A stretch of DNA of 64,000 nt from Pararhodobacter sp. CCB-MM2. Lineage in GTDB: Bacteria > Pseudomonadota > Alphaproteobacteria > Rhodobacterales > Rhodobacteraceae. The translations under genes and the position numbers were made by a program. The DNA lies in assembly GCF_001691415.1 (NCBI RefSeq), contig NZ_LRRR01000002.1:186001-250000 (forward strand), written 5' to 3'. Of this stretch, positions 8,109 through 16,379 are shown piece after piece. The first letter of the stretch is position 1. Each line of letters starts with the position of its first letter. The notes below the pieces were generated by a model that saw only the letters and a list, made by a program, of their open reading frames with translations, was not told the DNA's origin and ran no database searches.

Positions 8109-9359
8109 ATGAAATTCTCCGGATTCCGGGTATTTGCCGAGGCCATGCGCGGCCACAAGGGGTGGCGTCCGCTGTGGCGCGATCCGGAGCCGCAGCCGGG
8201 CTATGACGTGGTGATCGTCGGCGGCGGCGGGCATGGTCTGGCCACCGCGTTCTACCTGGCCGAGGTGCACGGCATCCGCCGCGTCGCGGTGCTGGAAAAG
8301 GGGTGGCTGGGCTCAGGCAATATCGGGCGGAACACGACGATCATCCGCTCGAACTACCTGCTGCCGGGCAATCAGCCGTTCTACGAATTCTCGATGAAGC
8401 TGTGGGAAGGGCTGGAGCAGGCGATCAATTTCAACGCCATGGTCAGCCAGCGCGGCATCCTGAACCTGTTCCACAGCGACGGCCAGCGCGACGCCTATCG
8501 CCGCCGGGGCAATGCCATGCACCTGTCCGGCGCGGACGCCGAACTGCTGGATCAGGACGGCGTGCGCCGGATGTACCCTTGGCTGAATTTCGACAATGCG
8601 CGCTTCCCGATCAAGGGCGGGCTCTTGCAACGCCGGGCCGGGACCGCGCGGCATGACGGCGTGGCCTGGGGCTATGCCCGCGCCGCCGATCAGCGCGGGG
8701 TCGATCTGATCCAGAACTGCGAGGTGACGGGCTTCCGCATCGAGAATGGCACGGTCCGGGGGGTCGAGACCTCGCGCGGTTATATCGCGGCGGGCAAGGT
8801 CGGCGTCGCGGTGGCGGGCTCGTCCTCTCGCGTGATGGCGCAGGCCGGGATGCGCCTGCCCATCGAAAGCCATGTCTTGCAGGCCTTCGTGTCCGAGGGG
8901 CTGAAGCCCGCGATTGACGGGGTCATCACCTTCGGCGCCGGGCATTTCTATGTCAGCCAGTCGGACAAGGGCGGGCTGGTCTTCGGCGGCGATATCGACG
9001 GCTACAATTCCTATGCACAGCGCGGCAACCTGCCGGTCGTCGAGGATGTGCTGGAAGGCGGCATGGCGCTGATGCCGCGCATCGGTCGGGCACGCCTTCT
9101 GCGCAGTTGGGGCGGGGTGATGGACATGTCGATGGACGGATCGCCGATCATCGACCGCACCCCGGTCGAGGGGCTCTATCTGAATGCCGGCTGGTGTTAC
9201 GGCGGCTTCAAGGCGACCCCGGCCTCGGGCTTTGCCTTCGCGCATCTTTTGGCCACCGGGCAATCGCATCCGACGGCCAAGGCCTACCGGCTGGACCGCT
9301 TCGCGCGCGGTCATGTCATCGACGAAAAGGGCGTCGGCGCCCGCCCCAACCTGCACTGA
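8109..9359 (+). CDS. soxB: Sarcosine oxidase beta-subunit family protein (SoxB/MgdA)
   Basis: A 416-residue FAD-dependent amine oxidoreductase subunit. The dinucleotide-binding motif VVIVGGGGHGLATAFYLAE is near residues 36-54 and SGNIGRNTTIIRSNYL, the flavin-attachment region of this family, near 75-90. In the heterotetramer this subunit carries the site where the N-methyl amino acid is oxidised. First gene of a four-gene operon in the order beta, delta, alpha, gamma. Sarcosine oxidase and N-methylglutamate dehydrogenase (MgdABCD) share this architecture. Because gmaS and mgsABC are in the window and need an Mgd partner, and purU follows, I favour the N-methylglutamate role (mgdA). Sequence alone does not settle it. 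Confidence 0.9.
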   Translation: MKFSGFRVFAEAMRGHKGWRPLWRDPEPQPGYDVVIVGGGGHGLATAFYLAEVHGIRRVAVLEKGWLGSGNIGRNTTIIRSNYLLPGNQPFYEFSMKLWEGLEQAINFNAMVSQRGILNLFHSDGQRDAYRRRGNAMHLSGADAELLDQDGVRRMYPWLNFDNARFPIKGGLLQRRAGTARHDGVAWGYARAADQRGVDLIQNCEVTGFRIENGTVRGVETSRGYIAAGKVGVAVAGSSSRVMAQAGMRLPIESHVLQAFVSEGLKPAIDGVITFGAGHFYVSQSDKGGLVFGGDIDGYNSYAQRGNLPVVEDVLEGGMALMPRIGRARLLRSWGGVMDMSMDGSPIIDRTPVEGLYLNAGWCYGGFKATPASGFAFAHLLATGQSHPTAKAYRLDRFARGHVIDEKGVGARPNLH

Positions 9360-9369
9360 GACCGCACCC

Positions 9370-9651
9370 ATGCTGATCCCGCACCCCCTTCTCGGCCTGC
9401 GCGACGCGCAGGAATTCACCTATCTCGGCGACGCAAGCCTGATCGACCGGCCCGAGGGCAGCGACGAGGCCGCGCTGGCCGATTACGTCTATCTGCGCGA
9501 CAACCCCGCCGGCCTGCACCGCGAATTGTGGTTCCACGAACAGGGCGACCGCTCGTGGCTGGTCGTCACCCGCAACACGCTGACGCATGAGATCGTCTCG
9601 GCCGAACTGGCCCGCGACGTGGCCTTGGCGCGCAAGGAGGGCGTGGCATGA
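9370..9651 (+). CDS. soxD: Sarcosine oxidase delta-subunit family protein (SoxD/MgdB), lacking the zinc cysteines
   Basis: A 93-residue small structural subunit, recognised from EFTYLGDASLIDRP, LADYVYLRDNPAGLHRELWFH and NTLTHEI. In characterised SoxD proteins zinc is held by two cysteines in an N-terminal PCPXCG motif, a histidine, and a cysteine shortly after it. Here the first motif reads PHPLLG and the last is HEQGD, so no cysteine remains; His5 and the conserved histidine could give at most a different site. The start at 9370 is 10 bases after soxB and the stop overlaps the soxA start (ATGA). It may be typical of the N-methylglutamate branch rather than a defect. Confidence 0.88.
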   Translation: MLIPHPLLGLRDAQEFTYLGDASLIDRPEGSDEAALADYVYLRDNPAGLHRELWFHEQGDRSWLVVTRNTLTHEIVSAELARDVALARKEGVA

Positions 9652-12587
9652 CCCGTCTGACCGGAGGGCTGATCGACCGCAGCCAGAGCCTGAGCTTCAC
9701 CTTTGACGGGACGCGCTACACCGGCCATCCCGGCGATACCCTCGCCTCGGCGCTCTTGGCCAATGGCGTCCGGCTGGTGGGGCGCAGCTTCAAATACCAC
9801 CGCCCGCGCGGCATCGTCGCGGCCGGGTCCGAGGAACCCAACGCCATGGTCACCCTGCGCGAGGGCGCGCGGGCCGAACCCAACACCCGCGCCACCATGG
9901 CCGAGCTGTTCGACGGTCTGAGCGCGCGCAGTCAGAACCATGTGGGACCGCTGAGCTTTGACATGCTGGCGGTGAACGACCTGCTGTCGCCCTTCTTCGC
10001 GGCGGGTTTCTATTACAAGACCTTCATGTGGCCCCGGGCCTTCTGGGAAAAGCTGTACGAGCCGGCGATCCGTCGCGCGGCGGGGCTGGGGGCGCTGTCG
10101 GAACAGGCTGATCCTGATGCCTATGACCGGGGCTTCCTGCATTGCGACCTGCTGATCATCGGCGCGGGCGCGGCCGGTCTGACCGCAGCGCTGACCGCTG
10201 GCCGTGCAGGCGCGCGCGTCGTTCTGGCGGACGAGGATTTCCGCCTCGGCGGGCGTCTCATGGCCGAGAGCGACCTGTTGGACCACGCCCCCGCGACGCA
10301 ATGGATCGCCTCGGTCGAGGCCGAACTGCGCGCGCTGCCCAATGTCCGCATCCTGCCCCGCACCACGGTGTTCGGCGCCTATGACCACGGGATCTATGGC
10401 GCGGTCGAGCGGGTCGCGGATCACCTGCCGACGCCGGGCACTCTGGTTCGGCAAACGCTGTGGCGCATCACTGCCAAACGCGCGGTGCTGGCCGCCGGCG
10501 CGACGGAGCGGCACATTCCTTTCGCCGATAACGACCGTCCGGGCGTGATGCTGGCCGGCGCGATGCGCGCCTATGCGAACCGTTGGGCGACCGCGCCGGG
10601 GACCAAGGGCCCGGTCGCGATCTTCACCAACAATGACGACGGCCACCGCACGGCGGTCGATCTGATGGCCAAGGGGGTGCCCATCGCCGCCGTGATCGAC
10701 GCTCGCGCGCGGTCCGAGGCGCAGGGGGATTACCGGGTCATCGCCGGCGGCATGGTCACCGGGACGCGCGGACGGCTGGGGCTGCGGTCGATTGCGGTGC
10801 AGCATTCGGGCGGCAGCGAAAGCCTGTCGGTCGGCGCGCTTGGCGTCTCGGGCGGGTGGAATCCGAATGTCCATCTGGCCTCGCATCATCGGGGCCGCCC
10901 AGTCTGGGACGAGGCGCGGTTGGCCTTCCTGCCGGGGCAGGGCGGTCCGGGCGGGTTGATCGCCGCCGGGGCCTGTGCCGGGCAGGGCTCGACCGTCGAT
11001 GCCTTGGCGGATGGTCATCGCGCTGCCGTGCAGGCGCTGGCCGATCTGGGGCTGACGGCCCCGGCGCTGGCCCTGCCGCATGCCCATCCCCGGGCCGAGA
11101 ACACCGCGCCGATCTGGCATGTGCCGGGCAAGCGCCGCGCCTGGGTTGATTTCCAGAACGATGTGACGGTCAAGGACATCGCACTGGCTCATCAGGAGAA
11201 CATGCGCCCGGTCGAGCATCTGAAACGCTGGACCACGCTGGGCATGGCGACGGATCAGGGCAAGACGGCGAATGTCACCGCGCTGGCGGTCATGGCCGAG
11301 CTGACCGGCAAATCGATCCCGCAGACCGGCACCACCATCTTCCGCCCGCCCTATACCGGCGTGTCGCTAGGGGTGCTGGGCGGCGGCGATACCGGGACGA
11401 ACTTCCGTCCCCGCCGCCTGACGCCGACCCACACTTGGGCCAAGGCGCAGGGTGCGGTGTTCGTCGAGGTCGGCCCGTGGATGCGCGCGCAATACTTCGT
11501 CCGCCCCGGCGAGACGTATTGGCGCCAGTCGGTCGACCGCGAGGTTCTGGCCGTCCGTTCGGGCGTAGGTCTGTGCGACGTGACCACGCTGGGCAAGATC
11601 GACGTGCAGGGCGCGGATGCGGGGCTGTTCCTCGACCGGGTCTATGCCAATGCGATGGCCAGCCTGAAGGTCGGCATGGTGCGCTATGGCCTGATGCTGC
11701 GCGAGGATGGCACGCTTTATGACGATGGCACCTGCGCCCGGCTGGCCGAGGATCACTACGTCGTCACGACGACCACCGCCAATGCCGGGCCGGTCTATGC
11801 GCAGATGGAATTCGCCCGCCAATGCCTGTGGCCCGATCTGGATGTGCAGCTGATCTCGACCACCGATGCCTGGGCGCAGATCGCCGTGGCCGGACCCAAG
11901 GCCCGAGCGCTTCTGGAGCGTGTCGTCGACGGCTTCGACCTCTCGAACGAGGCCTTCCCCTTCATGGCCTGCGCCCCGCTGACCGTTTGCGGCGGCACCC
12001 GCGCGCGGCTGTTCCGGATCTCGTTCTCAGGCGAGTTGGCCTATGAGCTGGCGGTGCCCGCGCGCTACGGCAATGCCTTGATGGCGCGGCTGATGGAGTT
12101 GGGCGCGGATCTGGGCGCCACGCCCTACGGAACCGAGGCGCTTGGCGTGATGCGGATCGAAAAGGGCCATGCTGCCGGGGCCGAGCTGACGGGTCAAACA
12201 ACAGCGCAGATGCTGGGGCTGGGCAAGATGGTGTCCAAGAAGAAGGACGCGATCGGCGCCGTCATGTCGCGGCGCGGTGGCTTGGGCGACGATTCAAGGC
12301 GGCTGGTGGGGCTTGTGCCCTTGGACGCGTCGCATACCGTCACGCCCGGCGCGCATCTGTTCACGGCCGGGGCGCATCCCAGCATGGACAGCGATCAGGG
12401 CTGGGTGACTTCGGCCGCCTATTCGCCGCATGTGGGATCATCCATCGGGCTGGCTTTCCTTGAGCGCGGCGATGAGCGGATGGGCGAGGTCATCACCGCC
12501 GCCAACCCGCTTCAGGGCCAATCCGTCGCTGTGAAAGTCGTGTCTGCGCATTTCGTCGATCCCGAAGGAGGCCGCCTGCGTGCTTGA
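9648..12587 (+). CDS. soxA: Sarcosine oxidase alpha-subunit family protein (SoxA/MgdC)
   Basis: A 979-residue subunit of normal length. Residues about 10-100 are a ferredoxin-like fold typical of the family, residues about 160-480 hold the NAD-binding Rossmann domain (LLIIGAGAAGLTAALTAGRAGARVVLADED), and residues about 590-970 are a GcvT-like tetrahydrofolate domain (FVEVGPWMRAQYF, VGLCDVTTLGKIDVQGADA, ISFSGELAYELAVP). The imine formed at the beta subunit is channelled here and its C1 unit moved to tetrahydrofolate as methylene-THF. It overlaps soxD by 4 bases and soxG by 8, so all four subunits are translationally coupled. If the complex is N-methylglutamate dehydrogenase this is mgdC. Confidence 0.93.
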   Translation: MTRLTGGLIDRSQSLSFTFDGTRYTGHPGDTLASALLANGVRLVGRSFKYHRPRGIVAAGSEEPNAMVTLREGARAEPNTRATMAELFDGLSARSQNHVGPLSFDMLAVNDLLSPFFAAGFYYKTFMWPRAFWEKLYEPAIRRAAGLGALSEQADPDAYDRGFLHCDLLIIGAGAAGLTAALTAGRAGARVVLADEDFRLGGRLMAESDLLDHAPATQWIASVEAELRALPNVRILPRTTVFGAYDHGIYGAVERVADHLPTPGTLVRQTLWRITAKRAVLAAGATERHIPFADNDRPGVMLAGAMRAYANRWATAPGTKGPVAIFTNNDDGHRTAVDLMAKGVPIAAVIDARARSEAQGDYRVIAGGMVTGTRGRLGLRSIAVQHSGGSESLSVGALGVSGGWNPNVHLASHHRGRPVWDEARLAFLPGQGGPGGLIAAGACAGQGSTVDALADGHRAAVQALADLGLTAPALALPHAHPRAENTAPIWHVPGKRRAWVDFQNDVTVKDIALAHQENMRPVEHLKRWTTLGMATDQGKTANVTALAVMAELTGKSIPQTGTTIFRPPYTGVSLGVLGGGDTGTNFRPRRLTPTHTWAKAQGAVFVEVGPWMRAQYFVRPGETYWRQSVDREVLAVRSGVGLCDVTTLGKIDVQGADAGLFLDRVYANAMASLKVGMVRYGLMLREDGTLYDDGTCARLAEDHYVVTTTTANAGPVYAQMEFARQCLWPDLDVQLISTTDAWAQIAVAGPKARALLERVVDGFDLSNEAFPFMACAPLTVCGGTRARLFRISFSGELAYELAVPARYGNALMARLMELGADLGATPYGTEALGVMRIEKGHAAGAELTGQTTAQMLGLGKMVSKKKDAIGAVMSRRGGLGDDSRRLVGLVPLDASHTVTPGAHLFTAGAHPSMDSDQGWVTSAAYSPHVGSSIGLAFLERGDERMGEVITAANPLQGQSVAVKVVSAHFVDPEGGRLRA

Positions 12588-13134
12588 TCTCATCCCCCTT
12601 TGCGCCCTCGGCGCCACGACCCCGCAAGAGTTCCGTCAAGGCGCGCTGACCCTGACCGAGATGCCCGAGACCGGCCTTGTCTCCTTGACCCTCCAGCGCG
12701 GCGCGGCGCGACCGGCTTTGGACCTGCCTGAACCCGGTTTTTGGGCGGCAGGGGCGGGGCACGCCGCCTTCTGGACCGGCCCCGGCCAATGGTTCATCGA
12801 ACTGCCGGGACGGGCGCAGGAAGATCCGATCCCGTTCCTGGCGCCGCAGGCGCCGGGCTGTTCCCTGACCGAACAGACGGATGGTTGGGTGCTGTTCGAG
12901 CTGCAATCGTCACAGGGCGCGGAGGCGATCGAGGCCTTTCTCGAACATGCGGTGAACCTCGATCTTTGCAAGATGGGGCCGGGCCGGGCCACCCGCAGCG
13001 TGATCGAACACATGGGCGTCTACCTGCTGCGCCGCAGTGACGACCGGCTGGCGATCTGGGGCATGCGCTCGGCCGCCGAAAGCCTGTGGCACGCCTTGAC
13101 CACTCTCGCCCGACGACAATCCGCGCGCGGCTGA
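12580..13134 (+). CDS. soxG: Sarcosine oxidase gamma-subunit family protein (SoxG/MgdD)
   Basis: A 184-residue subunit with a GcvT-like fold, recognised from GPGQWFIELPG, QTDGWVLFELQSSQGAEAIE and LDLCKMGPGRATRSVIEHMGVYLLRR near the C-terminus. It packs against the alpha subunit's folate domain. The start is a GTG at 12580, inside the last codons of soxA; a GGAGG sequence at about 12567 fits it. It closes the four-gene operon and is followed after about 100 bases by purU. The gamma subunits are the most variable of the complex and this one has normal length. Confidence 0.87.
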   Translation: MLDLIPLCALGATTPQEFRQGALTLTEMPETGLVSLTLQRGAARPALDLPEPGFWAAGAGHAAFWTGPGQWFIELPGRAQEDPIPFLAPQAPGCSLTEQTDGWVLFELQSSQGAEAIEAFLEHAVNLDLCKMGPGRATRSVIEHMGVYLLRRSDDRLAIWGMRSAAESLWHALTTLARRQSARG

Positions 13135-13235
13135 CGCTCTGGGGCTTCGGCCCCCGACATCAATACCTCACGACCCCAAGCTCAGCCCGCGCGTCCGAAG
13201 GCGCGCGACCGATCACTCACAGCCAGGGAAATGCC

Positions 13236-14120
13236 ATGACCAAATATGCCCTCACCGTCACCTGCCGTTCCACCCGTGGCGCCGTGGCTGCGCTGACCGC
13301 CTATCTTGCGCGGATGGGCTGCAACATCACCGATTCCGCGCAATTCGACGACCCCGAGACGGGCCGGTTCTTCATGCGGACCTCGTTCTCCTCCGAAGAG
13401 GGGGCGGGGCTGGAGGCGCTTCAGGCCGGAATGCCCGAGGTGGCCGAGCCCTTCGCCATGGACTGGGCCTTCCATGACGAGGCCGAGAAGATGAAAGTGG
13501 TCATCATGGTCTCGCGTTTCGGGCATTGCCTGAACGACCTGCTCTATCGCTGGCGTATCGGCGCCTTGCCGATCGACATCGTCGCGGTGATCTCGAACCA
13601 TATGGATTACCAGAAGGTCGTGGTGAACCATGACATCCCCTTCCACTGCATCAAGGTCACCAAGGAAAACAAGCCGCAGGCCGAAGCCGCGATCCTGCGC
13701 GTGATCGAGGAGACGGGGGCCGAACTGGTCGTGCTGGCGCGCTACATGCAGGTGCTGTCGGACGCGATGTGCGAGCGCATGTCCGGGCGGATCATCAACA
13801 TCCACCACTCCTTCCTGCCCAGCTTCAAAGGCGCGAACCCCTACAAGCAGGCCTTCCAGCGCGGGGTGAAGCTGATCGGGGCCACGGCACATTACGTCAC
13901 CGCCGATCTGGACGAGGGGCCGATCATCGAACAGGACATCGTGCGGATCACCCACGCGCAAAGCTCGGACGATTACGTGTCGCTGGGCCGGGACGTGGAG
14001 GCGCAGGTCTTCGCCCGTGCGATCCACGCGCATATCCATCACCGGGTCTTCCTGAACGGCAACAAAACAGTGGTCTTCCCCGCTTCGCCCGGCGGGCATG
14101 CCTCGGAACGCATGGGCTGA
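13236..14120 (+). CDS. purU: Formyltetrahydrofolate deformylase
   Basis: A 294-residue cytoplasmic enzyme that hydrolyses 10-formyl-THF to formate and THF. Residues about 1-85 form an ACT regulatory domain and residues about 88-290 the formyltransferase-like domain, with VVIMVSRFGHCLNDLLYRW, INIHHSFLPSFKGANPYKQA and the C-terminal EGPIIEQDI. The start at 13236 has GGGAA upstream. It follows soxBDAG by about 100 bases, so it probably releases as formate the C1 units loaded on THF by the Sox/Mgd complex; Fhs, further along, would capture formate again. An intrinsic terminator follows at 14145. Confidence 0.94.
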   Translation: MTKYALTVTCRSTRGAVAALTAYLARMGCNITDSAQFDDPETGRFFMRTSFSSEEGAGLEALQAGMPEVAEPFAMDWAFHDEAEKMKVVIMVSRFGHCLNDLLYRWRIGALPIDIVAVISNHMDYQKVVVNHDIPFHCIKVTKENKPQAEAAILRVIEETGAELVVLARYMQVLSDAMCERMSGRIINIHHSFLPSFKGANPYKQAFQRGVKLIGATAHYVTADLDEGPIIEQDIVRITHAQSSDDYVSLGRDVEAQVFARAIHAHIHHRVFLNGNKTVVFPASPGGHASERMG

Positions 14121-14144
14121 CGCGCCCTTGCTATCCGTCTTGAC

Positions 14145-14180
14145 GGGCCGCCTTCCGGGACACGGAGGCGGCCCTTTCTC
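14145..14180 (+). terminator. Intrinsic terminator after purU
   Basis: GGGCCGCC and GGCGGCCC form an eight-pair GC stem around a 14-base loop, followed by TTTCTC. It lies 25 bases after the purU stop codon. Confidence 0.8.
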
Positions 14181-14608
14181 GTGGCATGATGTCCGTGCGT
14201 CGCCGCCGCGCCCCGCCTGCAAATTTGTCTATTCGGTCCAATTGGTTCTGCGTGGCTGAACTGTGATGGGCGGCAGGGTTTGCGGCCAGCGGCCCCGGTC
14301 GCGCTGCTTGATTCCATGCGGCGACTCACCCCAGATTCGGTCCTTCATGCCTTGGTCGACAACCGCGATGCGTCCTTGTTTTGCTGCATTTCGCGCGTCT
14401 CAGCCCAATTCTTCAGCATTGCCCCCGAGAGGGCCCTTGAATCGTCTTAACCACCCCTCAGGATCGCCCCTGAAAAGAAAAATTATTGACCCATGGTGAT
14501 GTCGGGGCGTGAAATCGAGGGATCCAGTGAGCCAATTCACACAATTGGTGCAGACCAAAAACCAAGACACTGGATGCAACACCGTCCTTTGGAGACAGGG
14601 AGCCAAAC
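14181..14608. other. Intergenic region before amtB
   Basis: About 430 bases without a credible gene. It carries the amtB promoter region, including the palindrome at 14545-14558 and an AT-rich patch (AAAAGAAAAATTATTGACCC) near 14471-14490. I looked for a sigma-54 -24/-12 pair and did not find a convincing one. No RNA structure was recognised. Confidence 0.6.
14545..14558. promoter_or_regulatory. Candidate operator TTGGTGCAGACCAA upstream of amtB
   Basis: The palindrome reads TTGGTCTGCACCAA on the minus strand and differs by one central base from the site upstream of dmmDABC, and by two from the one upstream of tmm. It ends 50 bases before the amtB start. The shape TGGT-N4-ACCA fits a GntR/FadR-family operator; the FadR-type regulator at 27868 is the obvious candidate protein. 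Confidence 0.6.
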
Positions 14609-15988
14609 GTGGAAACGGACATCACAACCCTGGCGGAAACGGTCGCGCAGCTGCAGGCCAGTGCCGCTTCGACCAATGCCATCTTCGCCGAAACCTATTA
14701 CTTCCTCTCGATCCCGCTCATGGTGCTGATCCATGCCGGGTTCCTGGCCTACGAGATGGGCGCCTCGCGTTCCAAGAACGCGCTGGCCTCGGGCATCAAG
14801 AACATCCTCGCCTTCGCGATGATCGTGCCGTTCTTCTATTTCGTCGGCTGGTGGGTCTATTGGGCCTTCCCGACGGGTCTGACCGGCTCGGAAGGGCCGA
14901 TGGGCATCTCGGGCTTTGGCTATGCCAACGAGATCGCCGCGCCATGGTCCGCCTTCATGGGGCCGAACCTCGATGACAAATCCTCGGGCGTGTTCTTCGG
15001 CGCTTTCGTGCTGTTCGCCGCCACCACCGCGTCGATCCTGTCGGGCGCGCTGATCGAGCGGATCCGGCTGACGGGCTTCGTCGTGTTGGCCATCGTTCTG
15101 GGCGCCTTCATCTGGATCCTCGCCGCCGCCTGGGGCTGGCATTCGGACGGCTGGCTGGTCACCGAATGGGGCTATCACGATTTCGGCGCGGCAGGGGTCG
15201 TGCACATGATCGCGGGCTTCTTCACGCTGGGTGTTCTGCTGAACCTCGGGCCGCGACTGGGCAAGTTCAACGCGGATGGCTCGGCCAACCAGATCGCCGG
15301 GCATTCGATGCCGATGACGCTGATCGGCCTGATGCTGATCATCGCCGGTTTCTGGGGCTTCCTGATGGCCTGCATCATCGTTCCCGGCGAGGCCTGGAGC
15401 TGGTCGACGACGATGAGCGCCACGATCTACGGCACGCCGATGACCCTGTCGGGCATGACCTTCAACACCATCATGGGCTTTGCCGGCGGCATCATCGGCG
15501 CATGGATGATCACCCGCGATCCCTTCTGGATGATGTCGGGCGCGCTTGGCGGGATCATCTCCTGCGCGGCGGGTCTGGACCTGTGGTATCCGCCCATGGC
15601 CTTCGCGATCGGCTTCATCGGCGCCAGCTCGATGCCCTTCGTGGCCTCGTTCCTGGAGCGCCGGGGCATTGACGACGCCGTCGGCGCCTTCGCGGTGCAC
15701 GGGTTCCTCGGGATGTGGGGTCTGCTGGCCGTCGGCATCGCCGCGCAGGGCTATCCGGCTCTGGCAGGCGAGGACGTGGTCGCCACCAGCTTCATCGGCC
15801 AGTTGGTCGGCGCGGTGGTGATGGGGCTTCTGGGCTTCGTCCCCGGCTATGTCGTGTCGCTGATCCTGAAGGTGACGGGCCAGCTGCGCGTTCCGGAAGA
15901 GGCCGAGATCCTGGGCCTCGATGCGGTGAAAGTGCCCTCGCAGGCCTATCCCGAAGCGATCAACCCCTCGGTCAGCCCGGCCGAATGA
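14609..15988 (+). CDS. amt: Ammonium transporter (Amt/MEP family)
   Basis: A 459-residue inner-membrane channel with about eleven transmembrane helices that conducts ammonium, and often methylammonium. The twin histidines of the pore are present: H199 in GVVHMIAG and H364 in FAVHGFLGMWG. The start is GTG at 14609 with GGAGACAGGGAG upstream. The family usually pairs with GlnK, but no glnK is adjacent; a 58-residue membrane protein follows. The TTGGT palindrome upstream is shared with the trimethylamine and dimethylamine genes, so this transporter is probably induced with them and may recover the ammonium or methylamine they release. Confidence 0.93.
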   Translation: METDITTLAETVAQLQASAASTNAIFAETYYFLSIPLMVLIHAGFLAYEMGASRSKNALASGIKNILAFAMIVPFFYFVGWWVYWAFPTGLTGSEGPMGISGFGYANEIAAPWSAFMGPNLDDKSSGVFFGAFVLFAATTASILSGALIERIRLTGFVVLAIVLGAFIWILAAAWGWHSDGWLVTEWGYHDFGAAGVVHMIAGFFTLGVLLNLGPRLGKFNADGSANQIAGHSMPMTLIGLMLIIAGFWGFLMACIIVPGEAWSWSTTMSATIYGTPMTLSGMTFNTIMGFAGGIIGAWMITRDPFWMMSGALGGIISCAAGLDLWYPPMAFAIGFIGASSMPFVASFLERRGIDDAVGAFAVHGFLGMWGLLAVGIAAQGYPALAGEDVVATSFIGQLVGAVVMGLLGFVPGYVVSLILKVTGQLRVPEEAEILGLDAVKVPSQAYPEAINPSVSPAE

Positions 15989-16063
15989 GCCCACCCGGCC
16001 CGGCGGCCCTCGCCGCCGGTGCCATCACGCAACACGACCCCTCACAACGGAAAGGACGACACT

Positions 16064-16240
16064 ATGGAAGCGCCTTTTGAAGCCACCACCTGGGACGGGA
16101 TCACCGGGGCGATTTTCACCGGCTACGGCAGTGTCGAAGGCTTCTGGCTGGCCCTGTGCCTCGCCTTCGTCGTCGCCGCCATCATCCTTGGCTGGAGGCA
16201 CGAGAAACACGCCTACGAGGCAGCCAAGTCCAAGCACTGA
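16064..16240 (+). CDS. Small single-pass membrane protein linked to the ammonium transporter
   Basis: A 58-residue protein with one membrane helix (VEGFWLALCLAFVVAAIILGW, about residues 25-45) followed by a basic, histidine-containing tail (HEKHAYEAAKSKH). The ATG at 16064 has GGAAAGGA eight bases before it. It lies 75 bases after amt with no terminator between, so it is probably co-transcribed. I do not recognise a named family; an accessory or assembly role with the transporter is an inference from position only. Confidence 0.72.
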   Translation: MEAPFEATTWDGITGAIFTGYGSVEGFWLALCLAFVVAAIILGWRHEKHAYEAAKSKH

Positions 16241-16265
16241 ACCGCCACCATCGCGGCCCGGGGGC

Positions 16266-16285
16266 GCGTGTCAGAAATGACACGC
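16266..16285. promoter_or_regulatory. Palindrome GCGTGTCAGAAATGACACGC upstream of the pgtC-like gene
   Basis: Two eight-base arms separated by GAAA. The core GTCA-N4-TGAC recurs twice before the transporter binding-protein gene at 20996. It lies 95 bases upstream of the 16380 start codon and is a likely binding site for the response regulator at 19608. It could also act as a hairpin after the small membrane protein gene, but no T-run follows. Confidence 0.62.
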
Positions 16286-16379
16286 GCCTTCACGCATCCA
16301 GTTCCATCGCGCGCGCAGCCGTGGTTGATGTAACCCCGACGGCAGGGAACCGGAGGCCGGCAGGGAGCGGATCGCGAGG

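Noticed and set aside
9489..11219. A 576-codon frame on the minus strand
   Set aside because: Antisense to soxD and soxA; no recognisable protein.
14181..14608. A sigma-54 promoter for amt
   Set aside because: TGGCATG at 14183 has no TTGC at the required distance; no other candidate was seen.
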